Below, in pieces: positions 37,910 through 46,773 of a stretch of 64,000 nt of DNA. This DNA is from an uncultured Alphaproteobacteria bacterium (GTDB lineage: Bacteria; Pseudomonadota; Alphaproteobacteria; Caulobacterales; Caulobacteraceae): NCBI GenBank assembly GCA_903909375.1, contig CAIVVM010000034.1:162791-226790 (forward strand), in the 5' to 3' direction. How positions within the stretch are numbered: the stretch's first letter is position 1; each line of letters opens with the position of its first letter. The notes beneath the pieces are model-generated. The model was not told where the DNA came from, did not search any database, and saw nothing but the letters and a program-made list of their open reading frames with translations. The position numbers and the translations under genes are program-made.

Positions 37910-38574
37910 CGGCTCAGCCTCCGCCGGATCATTCGGTCAAACATCAGCAACCGGGCCGCATGGATCAGAAAGGCGGCAATGGCGGTGGGGATCGCCCAGA
38001 TCGACAGATGGATCGGGTCGACTGTGATACCGGCCGTGGCGAGGAAGCCCACCATCAGCAGGATAGACCCGATGGCGATGAAGATGTCCTCGCCAAAGAA
38101 GAGCCCGATATTGTCGGTCGCCGCTGCGGCGGCGCGGACGTCCTGCTGGGTAACGCGGTCTATGGACCCAGAGTGGGCTTCAACCGCGCCCTCGGCCATC
38201 GGGGCGATGATCGGCCGGATGGTCTGGGTGTGGCCGGCGATCGAGGTCAGGCCGAGCGCCGAGGTAATCTGACGAAAAGCGAGATACACGATCAATAACC
38301 GACCGACGGATATCCCCCGGAGCCCCGACATGAGTGATCGCGCCTGTTCCTGGATGCCTGCCCGCTCGACTACCCCGATCATCGGCAGGACCAGAAAGGC
38401 CACGCTGATGAACCGGCTGTCGTTGAAAGACTTTCCGAAAGCGTCCAGCACCGCAAGCGGACTGAGGCCCGCTGCCAGTCCGGTGATGAAGGCGGCTCCG
38501 ACCACCACCAGCAGCGGGTTGAGACGGACGGCGAAACCCACCACGACGGCGGTTACGCCCAACAGGCTCAGCAT
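37906..38574 (-). CDS. DUF969-family membrane subunit, predicted 5-oxoproline transporter
   Basis: 222 residues, five to six hydrophobic segments (e.g. LLGVTAVVVGFAVRLNPLLV, SVAFLVLPMIGVVE). Conserved polar stretch LTSIAGHTQTIRPIIAPMAEGA and NIGLFFGEDIFIAIGSILLM within the membrane likely form the transport path. First gene of the DUF969-DUF979-DUF2891 operon. Substrate assignment is from family annotation; no direct evidence in the sequence. Confidence 0.85.
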   Translation of the reverse strand: MLSLLGVTAVVVGFAVRLNPLLVVVGAAFITGLAAGLSPLAVLDAFGKSFNDSRFISVAFLVLPMIGVVERAGIQEQARSLMSGLRGISVGRLLIVYLAFRQITSALGLTSIAGHTQTIRPIIAPMAEGAVEAHSGSIDRVTQQDVRAAAAATDNIGLFFGEDIFIAIGSILLMVGFLATAGITVDPIHLSIWAIPTAIAAFLIHAARLLMFDRMIRRRLSR

Positions 38575-38636
38575 CTGATTTCCCCCTGGATGTCCGGTCT
38601 ATTGGAGCCTGTGGCGCGGCGTTCGGCAACGATGGA

Positions 38637-39461
38637 TCAGCGCGCAGCGATCCAGGCATCGGCCAGAGCCAGGAAGCCCGCCACGGACACGGTTTCTGCC
38701 CGGACCTGGGGATCGATCCCGGCCGCCTCGATCAGGGCGTCGCCCCCCAGCACCTTCAGACTGGAGCGCAGCATCTTGCGACGCTGGCCGAAGGCGGCGG
38801 CAGTGATCTTCTGAAGCGCGTCCAGCCGGGCGGGCGATGGGCGTTCAGGCAAAGGCTCGAGGCGGACGACGGCGGATTCAACCCGGGGCGGAGGGCTGAA
38901 GGCGCGGGCCGGGACGTCCATGACCCGACGCGCCCGGCAGGTGGCCTGAACGATCACGGCCAGGCGACCGTAGGCCTCCTCGCCCGGCCCCTCGGTGATC
39001 CGGTCAGCGACCTCGCGCTGGAACATCAGGGTCAGGGAGTCCGGGGTCCAGGGGCCGGTGAGCCATTTGATCAGCAGGGGGGTGCCGACGTTGTAGGGCA
39101 GGTTGGACACGATATGAACGTGCGGGTTGTCCACCAGGTCGGTCTCGACGACCTTGAGCGCGTCCGCAAGTATCACGTGAAGATGACTGGATACCTCTAT
39201 GATTTGATCGAGGATTGGCTGAAATCGAGGATCCTTCTCGATGGCTGTCACCTGGGCGCCGGTTTCCAGAAGGGCGCGGGTCAGACCGCCAGGCCCGGGG
39301 CCGACTTCGATGACGTGATCCCCGGGGCCGACCTGCGCCAGACGCGCAATCTTGCGGGTGATGTTGAGGTCGAGCAGGAAGTGCTGGCCGAACGCCTTGT
39401 TGGCCCAGAGGCCATGAGCTTCGAGGACGTCGCGAAGCGGCGGCAGCGACTCGAGCGTCAT
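38637..39461 (-). CDS. rsmA: 16S rRNA (adenine1518/1519-N6)-dimethyltransferase
   Basis: 274 residues. Dimethylates two adjacent adenines in the 3'-terminal helix of 16S rRNA, a late ribosome assembly checkpoint. GQHFLLDLNITRKIA, SAM-binding VIEVGPGPGGLTRALLETGAQVTAIEKD, catalytic NLPYNVGTPLLIKW and the C-terminal RNA-binding part FSPPPRVESAVVRLEP. Its start overlaps the pdxA stop by four bases, the usual pdxA-rsmA arrangement. Confidence 0.96.
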   Translation of the reverse strand: MTLESLPPLRDVLEAHGLWANKAFGQHFLLDLNITRKIARLAQVGPGDHVIEVGPGPGGLTRALLETGAQVTAIEKDPRFQPILDQIIEVSSHLHVILADALKVVETDLVDNPHVHIVSNLPYNVGTPLLIKWLTGPWTPDSLTLMFQREVADRITEGPGEEAYGRLAVIVQATCRARRVMDVPARAFSPPPRVESAVVRLEPLPERPSPARLDALQKITAAAFGQRRKMLRSSLKVLGGDALIEAAGIDPQVRAETVSVAGFLALADAWIAAR

Positions 39462-40465
39462 GCGTCGCGCCGCAGTGCAATCTCGTCGGCGGCGCGCAAG
39501 GCGGCGATCAGGCTGTCAGCTCTGGCAATGCCCTGACCAGCGATATCGAAAGCGGTACCGTGATCGGGTGAGGTTCGCACAATGGGCAGACCGAGCGTGA
39601 TGTTCACCCCGCCCCAGAAATCCAGCATCTTCACCGGGATCAGGGCCTGGTCATGATAGAGGCAGATCACGCCGTCGTAGCGGGCCCGCGCCTCGGCGTG
39701 AAAGAGGCTGTCGGAGGGGAAGGGGCCCCGAGCGTCTATGCCCAGGTTCCGCAACAAGGCGACGGCGGGCGCGACGATCTCGATCTCCTCGCGACCGATC
39801 CCGCCATTCTCCCCTGCGTGAGGGTTCAGGCCCGCAACGGCCAGGCGGGGCGCGGCTATCCCGAAGTCACGCTGGAGCGCCTGCGCGGTCACCTGGGCAG
39901 CGTTCACGATGCCATCAACGCTCAGTTGCCCGGCAACCCGGGCGATCGGCGTGTGGACGGTGACCAGGGTCACGCGGAGGTCGGCAGCCGTCAGCATCAT
40001 GATCGGGCCGCGGACCCCGTCAAAGGCCGTCGAGGCCGTCAGATCGCCCAGGAATTCGGTGTGGCCGGGGAATTTAAATCCCGCTTCATAGAGCGGCGCC
40101 TTGGCGATGGGCGCGGTCACGACGGCGCGAACCTTGCCGGTCAGCGCGAAGTCGACGGCGGTTTCGATCCAGCGGATCACCGACGCCGCTGCTCCCGGGT
40201 CTGGTTTGCCGAGCACCGCCGCAGCAGGGAGTGGGATATCTAGCACCGGCAGCGAGGTTGGGAACGCGCCCAGGGCTTCATCCGGTGTCGAGATGGTCCG
40301 GACTGTGCCGGGCTCGCCCGACGTCGCGGACGCGACAGACTTCGCATCGCCCACGACAACGAACTTCGGCCCGCCCTCCCGCAGCGCCCGCCAGGCCTTG
40401 ACGATGATTTCCGGCCCGATACCGGCCGGATCGCCGAGGGTGACGGCAAGAGGAGCGGTGTTCAC
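39458..40465 (-). CDS. pdxA: 4-hydroxythreonine-4-phosphate dehydrogenase
   Basis: 335 residues. Oxidises 4-phosphohydroxy-L-threonine in pyridoxal phosphate synthesis. VTLGDPAGIGPEI opening, FPGHTEFL with a metal-binding His, AGLNPHAGENGGIGREE, and CLYHDQALIPVKM with the second His-Asp, ending in VRTSPDHGTAFDIAG. It follows surA by 14 bp in the surA-pdxA-rsmA order found in many proteobacteria. Confidence 0.96.
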   Translation of the reverse strand: MNTAPLAVTLGDPAGIGPEIIVKAWRALREGGPKFVVVGDAKSVASATSGEPGTVRTISTPDEALGAFPTSLPVLDIPLPAAAVLGKPDPGAAASVIRWIETAVDFALTGKVRAVVTAPIAKAPLYEAGFKFPGHTEFLGDLTASTAFDGVRGPIMMLTAADLRVTLVTVHTPIARVAGQLSVDGIVNAAQVTAQALQRDFGIAAPRLAVAGLNPHAGENGGIGREEIEIVAPAVALLRNLGIDARGPFPSDSLFHAEARARYDGVICLYHDQALIPVKMLDFWGGVNITLGLPIVRTSPDHGTAFDIAGQGIARADSLIAALRAADEIALRRDA

Positions 40466-40479
40466 CCCGGCCTCCGGAT

Positions 40480-41826
40480 TCAGCGCGTCTCGATGGTGGC
40501 GGAGTTACGCAGGTCGCGCATGTATCGGCGGGCGATCATGCTCAGTTGCTGGCCAAACAGCCGCTGTTCAATCTGCTGCTTGTCGACTTGTGCGGCGGAC
40601 GCCGCACGGCGACCGCAAACGGCGACGAGATGAAGCCCTGCCTGGGTTCGGATCGGCTCGGAGATCTCCCCGATAGCTAACTTCTCGGCCGCTTCCCGGA
40701 ACTGCGGGGCCAGATCTGCGACCTCCGCCTCGCCCAGGTCGCCGGCGATAACGCCCTGAACCTTGCCGGCTGTGGCCTCAAGGGTGGCGCAACTCTTGAT
40801 GTCGGGTTTCAGCGCCGCGAGCTTGTCCCGTGCGGCCGCTTCATCGGCCGGCGTGGCTGTCTGGGGGAGCCCCACCGCCGCTTGCTTAAGATTGACCAGC
40901 ATCGCGGTTCCACCGGCCCGCTTTTCCTTCAGGTAGAGGATATACACGCCGTCTTTCACCGGAATTGGCTGGGAAAGCTGACCTGGCCGCATCTGAGCCA
41001 CCACGGCTTCAACCTCGGTGGGCATTTCGCCGGCGCCGACCCATCCGGCGTCGCCCCCGGCCGCTGCGGTCGGCAGCGCCGAGAATTGTCGGGCCACGGC
41101 GGGGAAGGGGGCGCCTTGCTGCAACTGCGCGACAAGCTGTTGCGCGCCCTGCATGGCCTGGGGCATGCCGCCCACCCGAGATGCGTCGATCAGGACCTCG
41201 CCGATGTTGTACTGGGGTTTGGCCGCCTCGGCGGACAGACGGGCCTGGGCGGCCGCGATCTGATCGTCGCCAACCCGGAGCCGGGAGCCATAACGCCCCC
41301 GAATCCAGCGGGCCCAGCTGATCTGGGCGCGAAGCTGATCTCTCAGGGTTTCCGGCCCGATCCCGCGCTGCGCCAGGAAGGTCAGAAACTGATCTCCGCT
41401 CATGTTGTTCTGTTGCGCCATGCCGGCGATCTCTTCGGTCACCTCGGTCTCGTCGGCGAGGATATCGATCTTCTGTTCCCTCTCGACCCGGCGAAGCTCC
41501 TGGAACTGGAGGTGCTCGTCGACCAGGGAAACCAGCGCTTCCCGCTGGAATTGCTGGAGATTTTCGTCGGTAGGCTGGACACCGGAGGTGGCGATCAGCA
41601 GGCGCATGCGCTGAGCCAGGTCGTAGGTCGAAACGATGTCATCGTTGACCACAGCAGCGACGGATTCCGAAATACCCTGCGGCAATGGCCGCGCGGGCAT
41701 TGCCGGCGACTCGGCAGGCGCTGTCCCGACCGGCGCTTCGGGAGCCTGGGCGACAACGGACGAGGCGGTCAGGAGGCCGGCAAGCAGCGCACCCAGCGCT
41801 GCAGAGCCCGACAGATAACGCTTCAT
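40480..41826 (-). CDS. surA: Periplasmic peptidyl-prolyl isomerase/chaperone SurA
   Basis: 448 residues from ATG 41826. The signal peptide is KRYLSGSAALGALLAGLLTASSVVAQA. The N-terminal SurA chaperone domain has SVAAVVNDDIVSTYDLAQRMRLL. A parvulin domain (PQYNIGEVLIDASRVGG... GGDAGWVGAGEMP ... GQLSQPIPVKDGVYILYL) follows, then a shorter, degenerate second one ending in HLVAVCGRR. Escorts outer-membrane proteins, including LptD, encoded immediately upstream. Confidence 0.9.
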   Translation of the reverse strand: MKRYLSGSAALGALLAGLLTASSVVAQAPEAPVGTAPAESPAMPARPLPQGISESVAAVVNDDIVSTYDLAQRMRLLIATSGVQPTDENLQQFQREALVSLVDEHLQFQELRRVEREQKIDILADETEVTEEIAGMAQQNNMSGDQFLTFLAQRGIGPETLRDQLRAQISWARWIRGRYGSRLRVGDDQIAAAQARLSAEAAKPQYNIGEVLIDASRVGGMPQAMQGAQQLVAQLQQGAPFPAVARQFSALPTAAAGGDAGWVGAGEMPTEVEAVVAQMRPGQLSQPIPVKDGVYILYLKEKRAGGTAMLVNLKQAAVGLPQTATPADEAAARDKLAALKPDIKSCATLEATAGKVQGVIAGDLGEAEVADLAPQFREAAEKLAIGEISEPIRTQAGLHLVAVCGRRAASAAQVDKQQIEQRLFGQQLSMIARRYMRDLRNSATIETR

Positions 41827-41869
41827 GGACGGGAGTCTTCCTTCGTGCGACCGAACTGCGGTCCTTAGT

Positions 41870-44221
41870 CTATCTACCATTGAATGAGCCGCCCAATGTG
41901 GCGAGCGTTAGGCGTACCGATACGGACTCACTGGGCTGCAGGCGGCCGATGATCGTGTCTTCGCGACGATATATCACGTCAACACGCAGACAATCGTCGC
42001 GATAGAACACGCCGACGTCCCGGATCACCCAGGCATCCCGCTTCAGATCCCGGTTGCCGTACAAGCTGACGCCGTAGTTCTTGCCGACGTAAACCTCGCC
42101 GCCCAGGTCCAGGTTTTCCCGCTTGACGCCGTTGATGTCGAAATCGTCGGTGAGATAGCGAACAAAGCCGTTGCCATACTTCAAGGACGCATTGGCCCCC
42201 GCTTCCAGGCGCTTGATGTCGAGGGAGTCGCTGCCGAGCCTGGCGCGGCTGAATACCGAAAGGCCAGGAAGCGGCTGGGCGTCGGCTGCGACGATCCAGT
42301 CGGAGCTCTTGTTGCGAAGGCCCGAGCGATCCGAGAAGACGGTGTTCTGTTTGGTGCGGAAGCTGCGCCCCAGCACGAAGTTGGCGCGGCGGCCATCATC
42401 CCAGAGGACGCCCGCCCTACCGGCGACATTCACCCGCAGCCCATCTTCATAGAGGTCGTAGCCCGGGAACTTGTTGGGGCGGAAGAGAGTGGTCTCGTCG
42501 AACTCGAAGGCGACGCTGTCCTCGTTCAGATAGATCGGTTCGCCCTTGGCGGTTCGGCCGATGACCACCTGCTTGGAATCGGGGGACGCCACCACCTGCA
42601 ACAGCGGCTCGAGGATCAGCGTGGAGTCCTTGGCGCGCTTGAAGAGCGGATAGGTGATGTCAGCGCCGCCCGTGGTCAGCGCACGGCCCATGCTCTCGCT
42701 ACGAGTCGCCGAGCCCACGCCGGTGAGAACATCGTGGACCTGATAGGCGTCGGAGCGAACGCTGAGGAATGGCTCCACCCTGAGGCCTGCCACTGAGGTG
42801 AAGGCGCGGCGCCAGTCCAGCTCCCCGGTGATCCGGGCGCTATCCAGACCGGGCAGGCGCACCGCCAGATTGGTCTGTGATTGCTCACGCGCCAGTACAA
42901 CAGCGCTGGTGTGGACGCGCAGCCTGCCGCCCAGGATGCTGCCGGCAGGTTCGTAGTGACCCTCAATCAGCGGGCCAATGATCGGGAAGACGCGGTCGTT
43001 CTCTCCTGACGTAAAGCCAAATACGGGGTCGAACTCACCCGGCCGAAGTCCCTGCAGGGTGATCGCCGCCGCCGAGAAGTAGGATCTCTTATCCTGACGG
43101 ATCGCATAGATCTGAGAGATCAGGCGGCGGTCGTCGGCGACATAGGGGCCGCGGCTCTCATAGACTTTGCTGACCTCGTACTTGTCGAAAATCAGATCGT
43201 CGGAAGTGCGCTCCGCCGTGAAGCCCCAACGCCATTTGTCATTCAGCTGGAAGGCGCCGCGGCCGAGGATGTAGCTACGATCCCCCTTGCGGCCGAACTC
43301 TTTGCCTTTGCCGTCGAAGTCGCGTTCGTTGGTGTATCCGAACCGGACAGCGACCTCGCCGGAGTAGAAGCGCTTGCGGATCTCGCCGTTCAGAAACGGC
43401 GCGACCTTGGTATTGATCTGGGGGCTGATCGTCAGGTCGAGAGAAGGCGAGATCGACCAGTAATAGGGCTGTTCGTAGGAGAGGCCCCGGCGGTCGGAAG
43501 CCGAGGCTTTCGGCACCAGAAATCCGGAGTTTCTCGGTGACTCCGGATCCGCGTGCCAGAACAGCGGCAGATAGCCCACCGAGACGCCAAACAGGCGGAA
43601 ACGAGCGTTCTTATAATAGACTATCCGGCGCTTCTTGTCGCGGACCACCTGGTCCGCGGCGATCGACCAGGTAGGCGTCTTCGCCGTCCCATCGACTGCG
43701 CAGACTTCGCAGGGCGTGTAGATCGCCCTGTTGAGTTCCTGAAAATCGTCGCTTCGCTTGGCGGCGCTGGCGGCGGCGATCTTGACGTTATCCTGCAGCC
43801 GCATGGAGAACCCCAGCGCAACGCCGGCGGCCATCTTCTCGTCCAGCACGACCTCGTTCGCAAACTCCGACGTGCCATCGGCATTGATGATCGTGATATT
43901 GCCGAAGGCGCGGATGACGCCTGTCTTGTCGTCATAAATCAACCGGTCCGCGCGAAGGGTGCGCCCGTTGTAACGCACCTCGATATTGCCGGTGGCGGTT
44001 GTGCGGCCCTCGGTGTCGTCACGGATGACCTCATCGGCCTCCATGTAGAGTTCGTCGCTCTGCAAGCCGTCGGCATTGGTGGCGTCGGCGGCCTTCAGGG
44101 TCGCACCCGCGCGTTCCTGCGCCTGCGCCTGGGCGTTGGCCGCACAGAGGATCGCCACCGCGACGCCCGCCAGAAGGGCCCGTTTGCCAGCCGATAGCGG
44201 CGTACTCCGACGGGAACTCAT
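41870..44221 (-). CDS. lptD: LPS-assembly outer-membrane protein LptD
   Basis: 783 residues from ATG 44221; the frame is open further upstream, but only this start gives a signal peptide (GKRALLAGVAVAILCAANAQA). The N-terminal OstA/LptA-like jellyroll is SDELYMEADEVIRDDTEGRTTATGNIEVRYNGRTLRADR. The C-terminal LptD barrel follows, with many alternating strands. Conserved block NSGFLVPKASASDRRGLSYEQPYYWSISP. Inserts LPS into the outer leaflet with LptE. Two cysteines (CEVC) lie in the linker. Same operon direction as surA. Confidence 0.95.
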   Translation of the reverse strand: MSSRRSTPLSAGKRALLAGVAVAILCAANAQAQAQERAGATLKAADATNADGLQSDELYMEADEVIRDDTEGRTTATGNIEVRYNGRTLRADRLIYDDKTGVIRAFGNITIINADGTSEFANEVVLDEKMAAGVALGFSMRLQDNVKIAAASAAKRSDDFQELNRAIYTPCEVCAVDGTAKTPTWSIAADQVVRDKKRRIVYYKNARFRLFGVSVGYLPLFWHADPESPRNSGFLVPKASASDRRGLSYEQPYYWSISPSLDLTISPQINTKVAPFLNGEIRKRFYSGEVAVRFGYTNERDFDGKGKEFGRKGDRSYILGRGAFQLNDKWRWGFTAERTSDDLIFDKYEVSKVYESRGPYVADDRRLISQIYAIRQDKRSYFSAAAITLQGLRPGEFDPVFGFTSGENDRVFPIIGPLIEGHYEPAGSILGGRLRVHTSAVVLAREQSQTNLAVRLPGLDSARITGELDWRRAFTSVAGLRVEPFLSVRSDAYQVHDVLTGVGSATRSESMGRALTTGGADITYPLFKRAKDSTLILEPLLQVVASPDSKQVVIGRTAKGEPIYLNEDSVAFEFDETTLFRPNKFPGYDLYEDGLRVNVAGRAGVLWDDGRRANFVLGRSFRTKQNTVFSDRSGLRNKSSDWIVAADAQPLPGLSVFSRARLGSDSLDIKRLEAGANASLKYGNGFVRYLTDDFDINGVKRENLDLGGEVYVGKNYGVSLYGNRDLKRDAWVIRDVGVFYRDDCLRVDVIYRREDTIIGRLQPSESVSVRLTLATLGGSFNGR

Positions 44222-44405
44222 CAGGCCTCTCGATTCTTGGCGCACCGCGCGTGTCTTAGACCCGCGATGCATAGAGCGCATCACGGGAATGTGGAAAGGG
44301 ATCGTTGAGGGCCAGCGAACCTGGAGCCATCCATTTTCAGGCAACATGGTCGGGAACACGGTGATCGCGGCCCGTAAACGGTCGCGGCTTGCGACCTGCT
44401 TCGCG

Positions 44406-45509
44406 TCACCCGTCTTCGGTGTAGCAAAGCAGGGTGATGCCGAAGAGCAGGGCAACCACCGCCGGCGCCCAGGCGGCGGCAAAGAGGGGGACGATGTCTG
44501 CGCGGGCGAGCGCCCCGGCGAACTGGTTGAAGAAGAACATGACGAAGCCGAGCGCCACGCCGACCCCCGCAATCCCGGCGAGGCCGCCTAGCCGCGTGAG
44601 GCGCAGCGAAAACGCCGCCGCCAGCACTGTCATGGCGGCGAACAGCAGGGGGGTGGCCAGCAATTGCTGGAACCGGAGTTCGTAGCCAGAGCCCGAGAAG
44701 CCGGCCTGTTCCGTCAGGCGGATCGCCGTTGGAAGTCGCCAGAACGGGATGGTTTCCGGCGAAGCCAGGCTCTCCATGGCGGCTTCGGCGTCGAGGGTGG
44801 ACTTCAGGGTCAGTGTATCCGAACGCATGGATGATGCGCCCGCGGTCGCCTCGCGCACATTCTTCAGCCGCCAGAACCCCGGCAGCAGGGTTGCTTCAGA
44901 TGCCTCCAGTCGGCGGCGAAACTCGGGAATGCCGCGTTCGTTCTTCTCATAAATGAAGAAGGACACGCCCCGGAGCGTCACGGCGCCATGCCGGCTGTCG
45001 CGGTCGCGCGCATGGATGACGATCTGAGTGGTCTCGTCGCCTTGCCGCAGCCAGATGTCGCGTGGCTGGTCGCCCAGATAGTTTTCCATCACCTGCTCGC
45101 GCCGGACCTCGAACCGGGCGTTCAGATCCGCCGCCATGGGGTTCAGCACGCCAACACAGAGCACGCCCAGCAACAGGGCGCAGACGGCGCTGGGAAGGAT
45201 GAACCGCCAGGCCGAAACCCCCGCAGCCCGCATCGCCACCAGTTCGCTGCGCCGGTTCAATCCGACGAAGGCGACCATGCCGCCGCCCAGGAAACAGAAG
45301 GGCAGCAGAATCTGTACGAGCGACGGCACGCGCAGCAGGGTCAGCTCGAAGATGCCGACGGCGCTAACCTCGACGCGGGTGCCGACCTGGCTGGAGAGCT
45401 CGACGAACTGGATCAGCACCACGACCGCCGTGATGACCGCCAGGGCCGCGATCACCCCCAGCAACATCTGGCCAATCACATAACGTTCAACCCGACCGAA
45501 GCCCGTCAT
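44406..45509 (-). CDS. lptG: LPS export ABC transporter permease LptG
   Basis: 367 residues. YjgP/YjgQ family with two N-terminal membrane segments (VIGQMLLGVIAALAVITAVVVLIQF and further), a periplasmic jellyroll domain and three to four C-terminal segments. Motif LNRRSELVAMRAAGVSAWRF is the coupling-helix region contacting LptB. With LptF and LptB2 it extracts LPS from the inner membrane. Its start overlaps the lptF stop by four bases. Confidence 0.94.
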   Translation of the reverse strand: MTGFGRVERYVIGQMLLGVIAALAVITAVVVLIQFVELSSQVGTRVEVSAVGIFELTLLRVPSLVQILLPFCFLGGGMVAFVGLNRRSELVAMRAAGVSAWRFILPSAVCALLLGVLCVGVLNPMAADLNARFEVRREQVMENYLGDQPRDIWLRQGDETTQIVIHARDRDSRHGAVTLRGVSFFIYEKNERGIPEFRRRLEASEATLLPGFWRLKNVREATAGASSMRSDTLTLKSTLDAEAAMESLASPETIPFWRLPTAIRLTEQAGFSGSGYELRFQQLLATPLLFAAMTVLAAAFSLRLTRLGGLAGIAGVGVALGFVMFFFNQFAGALARADIVPLFAAAWAPAVVALLFGITLLCYTEDG

Positions 45510-46648
45510 GCGCGCGCCCTGGCGGCGAGATCACCCGGCGGGGTCCGGCTGATCGCGATCTGCCGGCCGACCTTCTGGCGGAAGATCGTGGCCAGGGCGA
45601 AGGCTGTGGCGCCCAGCGGCACCGCATACTGAAGGATGTTAAGCCAGGCGTTGTCCTCGCTGGCCGACAGCGCCAGAAATCCAACAAGCCGGACCAGGGC
45701 GGCGAAGGACGCGATCCCGGCTATGCGTCGCCCGTACCCCATGCGCGAGAAGCCGCCGCCAATGATGGCTGACAGGGCGAGCGCCATGAAGGCGATATTG
45801 TAGAGCGGGGTCGCGATCCGGGCATGGCCCTGCGCCAGCAAGTCCAGGCGATTGCGGCGTTCCCAGTCCTGCTGCAGATCGGGGAAGAACAGCTCGTGCA
45901 TCCAGCGATCCGACGGCTTGTAGTGGATCAGCTCGTCGGAATTCGAGAGGGGGCTGAGATCGTAGGTGTAGCTCTCGAAGCTGAGGAAATTCAGCACGCC
46001 GCGCCCGGATAGCTCCTGGTTGGACCCGTTCTGCAGGATCAGGACCGGGCGACCCTGCGCGCGTGCGATCCGACCCTTTTCAGCCGTGTAGGTGGTGTCC
46101 GAGCCATCGGGCTTCACCTGATGGATGAACAGGTTCACCAGGTTCCCGTCGCTGTCGACGCTCTGGGCGTAGACGGTGAGGCCGGGTGCGGGTTGCGAGA
46201 ATTCCCCTTCCCGGACAAGCGTGGCGGCTAGATCGGTCCGCACGTTGAAGAGCTCGGCGCGCAGGGCCCGGAATGAGGCGGGCTGGACGAAGATGTTGAT
46301 CAGCAGGGCCATGAACGCGATCGTGCAGGCCAGCCGCATGGCCGGCGAGATCACCTGCCAGCGGCTCATCCCGCCCGAGAAGCAGACGACGATCTCTTGC
46401 TCGATGTGCAATCGGTTCAGCGCCACTAGGGCCGCGACAAACACCGCGATCGGCAGCACCAGATTGATCAACTGCGGCATGTAGAGCAGCGTGATCTTGA
46501 GGAAGACCAGCGCGCTCTGTCGCTGGTTCACGATAAGGTCCAGCCCGGCCAGACTCTGGCTCAGCAGGGCGACAGCCGTGAGCGCAAGCGTGGCCAGGAC
46601 CACGGGGCCAAGAAGCTGACGAAGAAGGTATCGATCAATCAGGCGCAT
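45506..46648 (-). CDS. lptF: LPS export ABC transporter permease LptF
   Basis: 380 residues from ATG 46648, the standard LptF opening MRLIDRYLLRQLLGPVVLAT; upstream in-frame sequence overlaps the pepA promoter region and is rejected. YjgP/YjgQ permease with six predicted membrane segments; the coupling helix is LNRLHIEQEIVVCFSGGMSRWQ. First gene of the lptF-lptG-lptD-surA-pdxA-rsmA run; a 184-bp gap between lptG and lptD may hold a second promoter. Confidence 0.94.
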   Translation of the reverse strand: MRLIDRYLLRQLLGPVVLATLALTAVALLSQSLAGLDLIVNQRQSALVFLKITLLYMPQLINLVLPIAVFVAALVALNRLHIEQEIVVCFSGGMSRWQVISPAMRLACTIAFMALLINIFVQPASFRALRAELFNVRTDLAATLVREGEFSQPAPGLTVYAQSVDSDGNLVNLFIHQVKPDGSDTTYTAEKGRIARAQGRPVLILQNGSNQELSGRGVLNFLSFESYTYDLSPLSNSDELIHYKPSDRWMHELFFPDLQQDWERRNRLDLLAQGHARIATPLYNIAFMALALSAIIGGGFSRMGYGRRIAGIASFAALVRLVGFLALSASEDNAWLNILQYAVPLGATAFALATIFRQKVGRQIAISRTPPGDLAARARA

Positions 46649-46773
46649 CGTACGAAAAACGGCTAGCTCCGAGATTTTGACGCGCCCCGGCTGCGGACCT
46701 GTTCTAAACCATGCGTCGCGGCCCCGCACAACCAGACGTGGGCGCATCATGCAGGCTGGAAGAGAGAATACGA

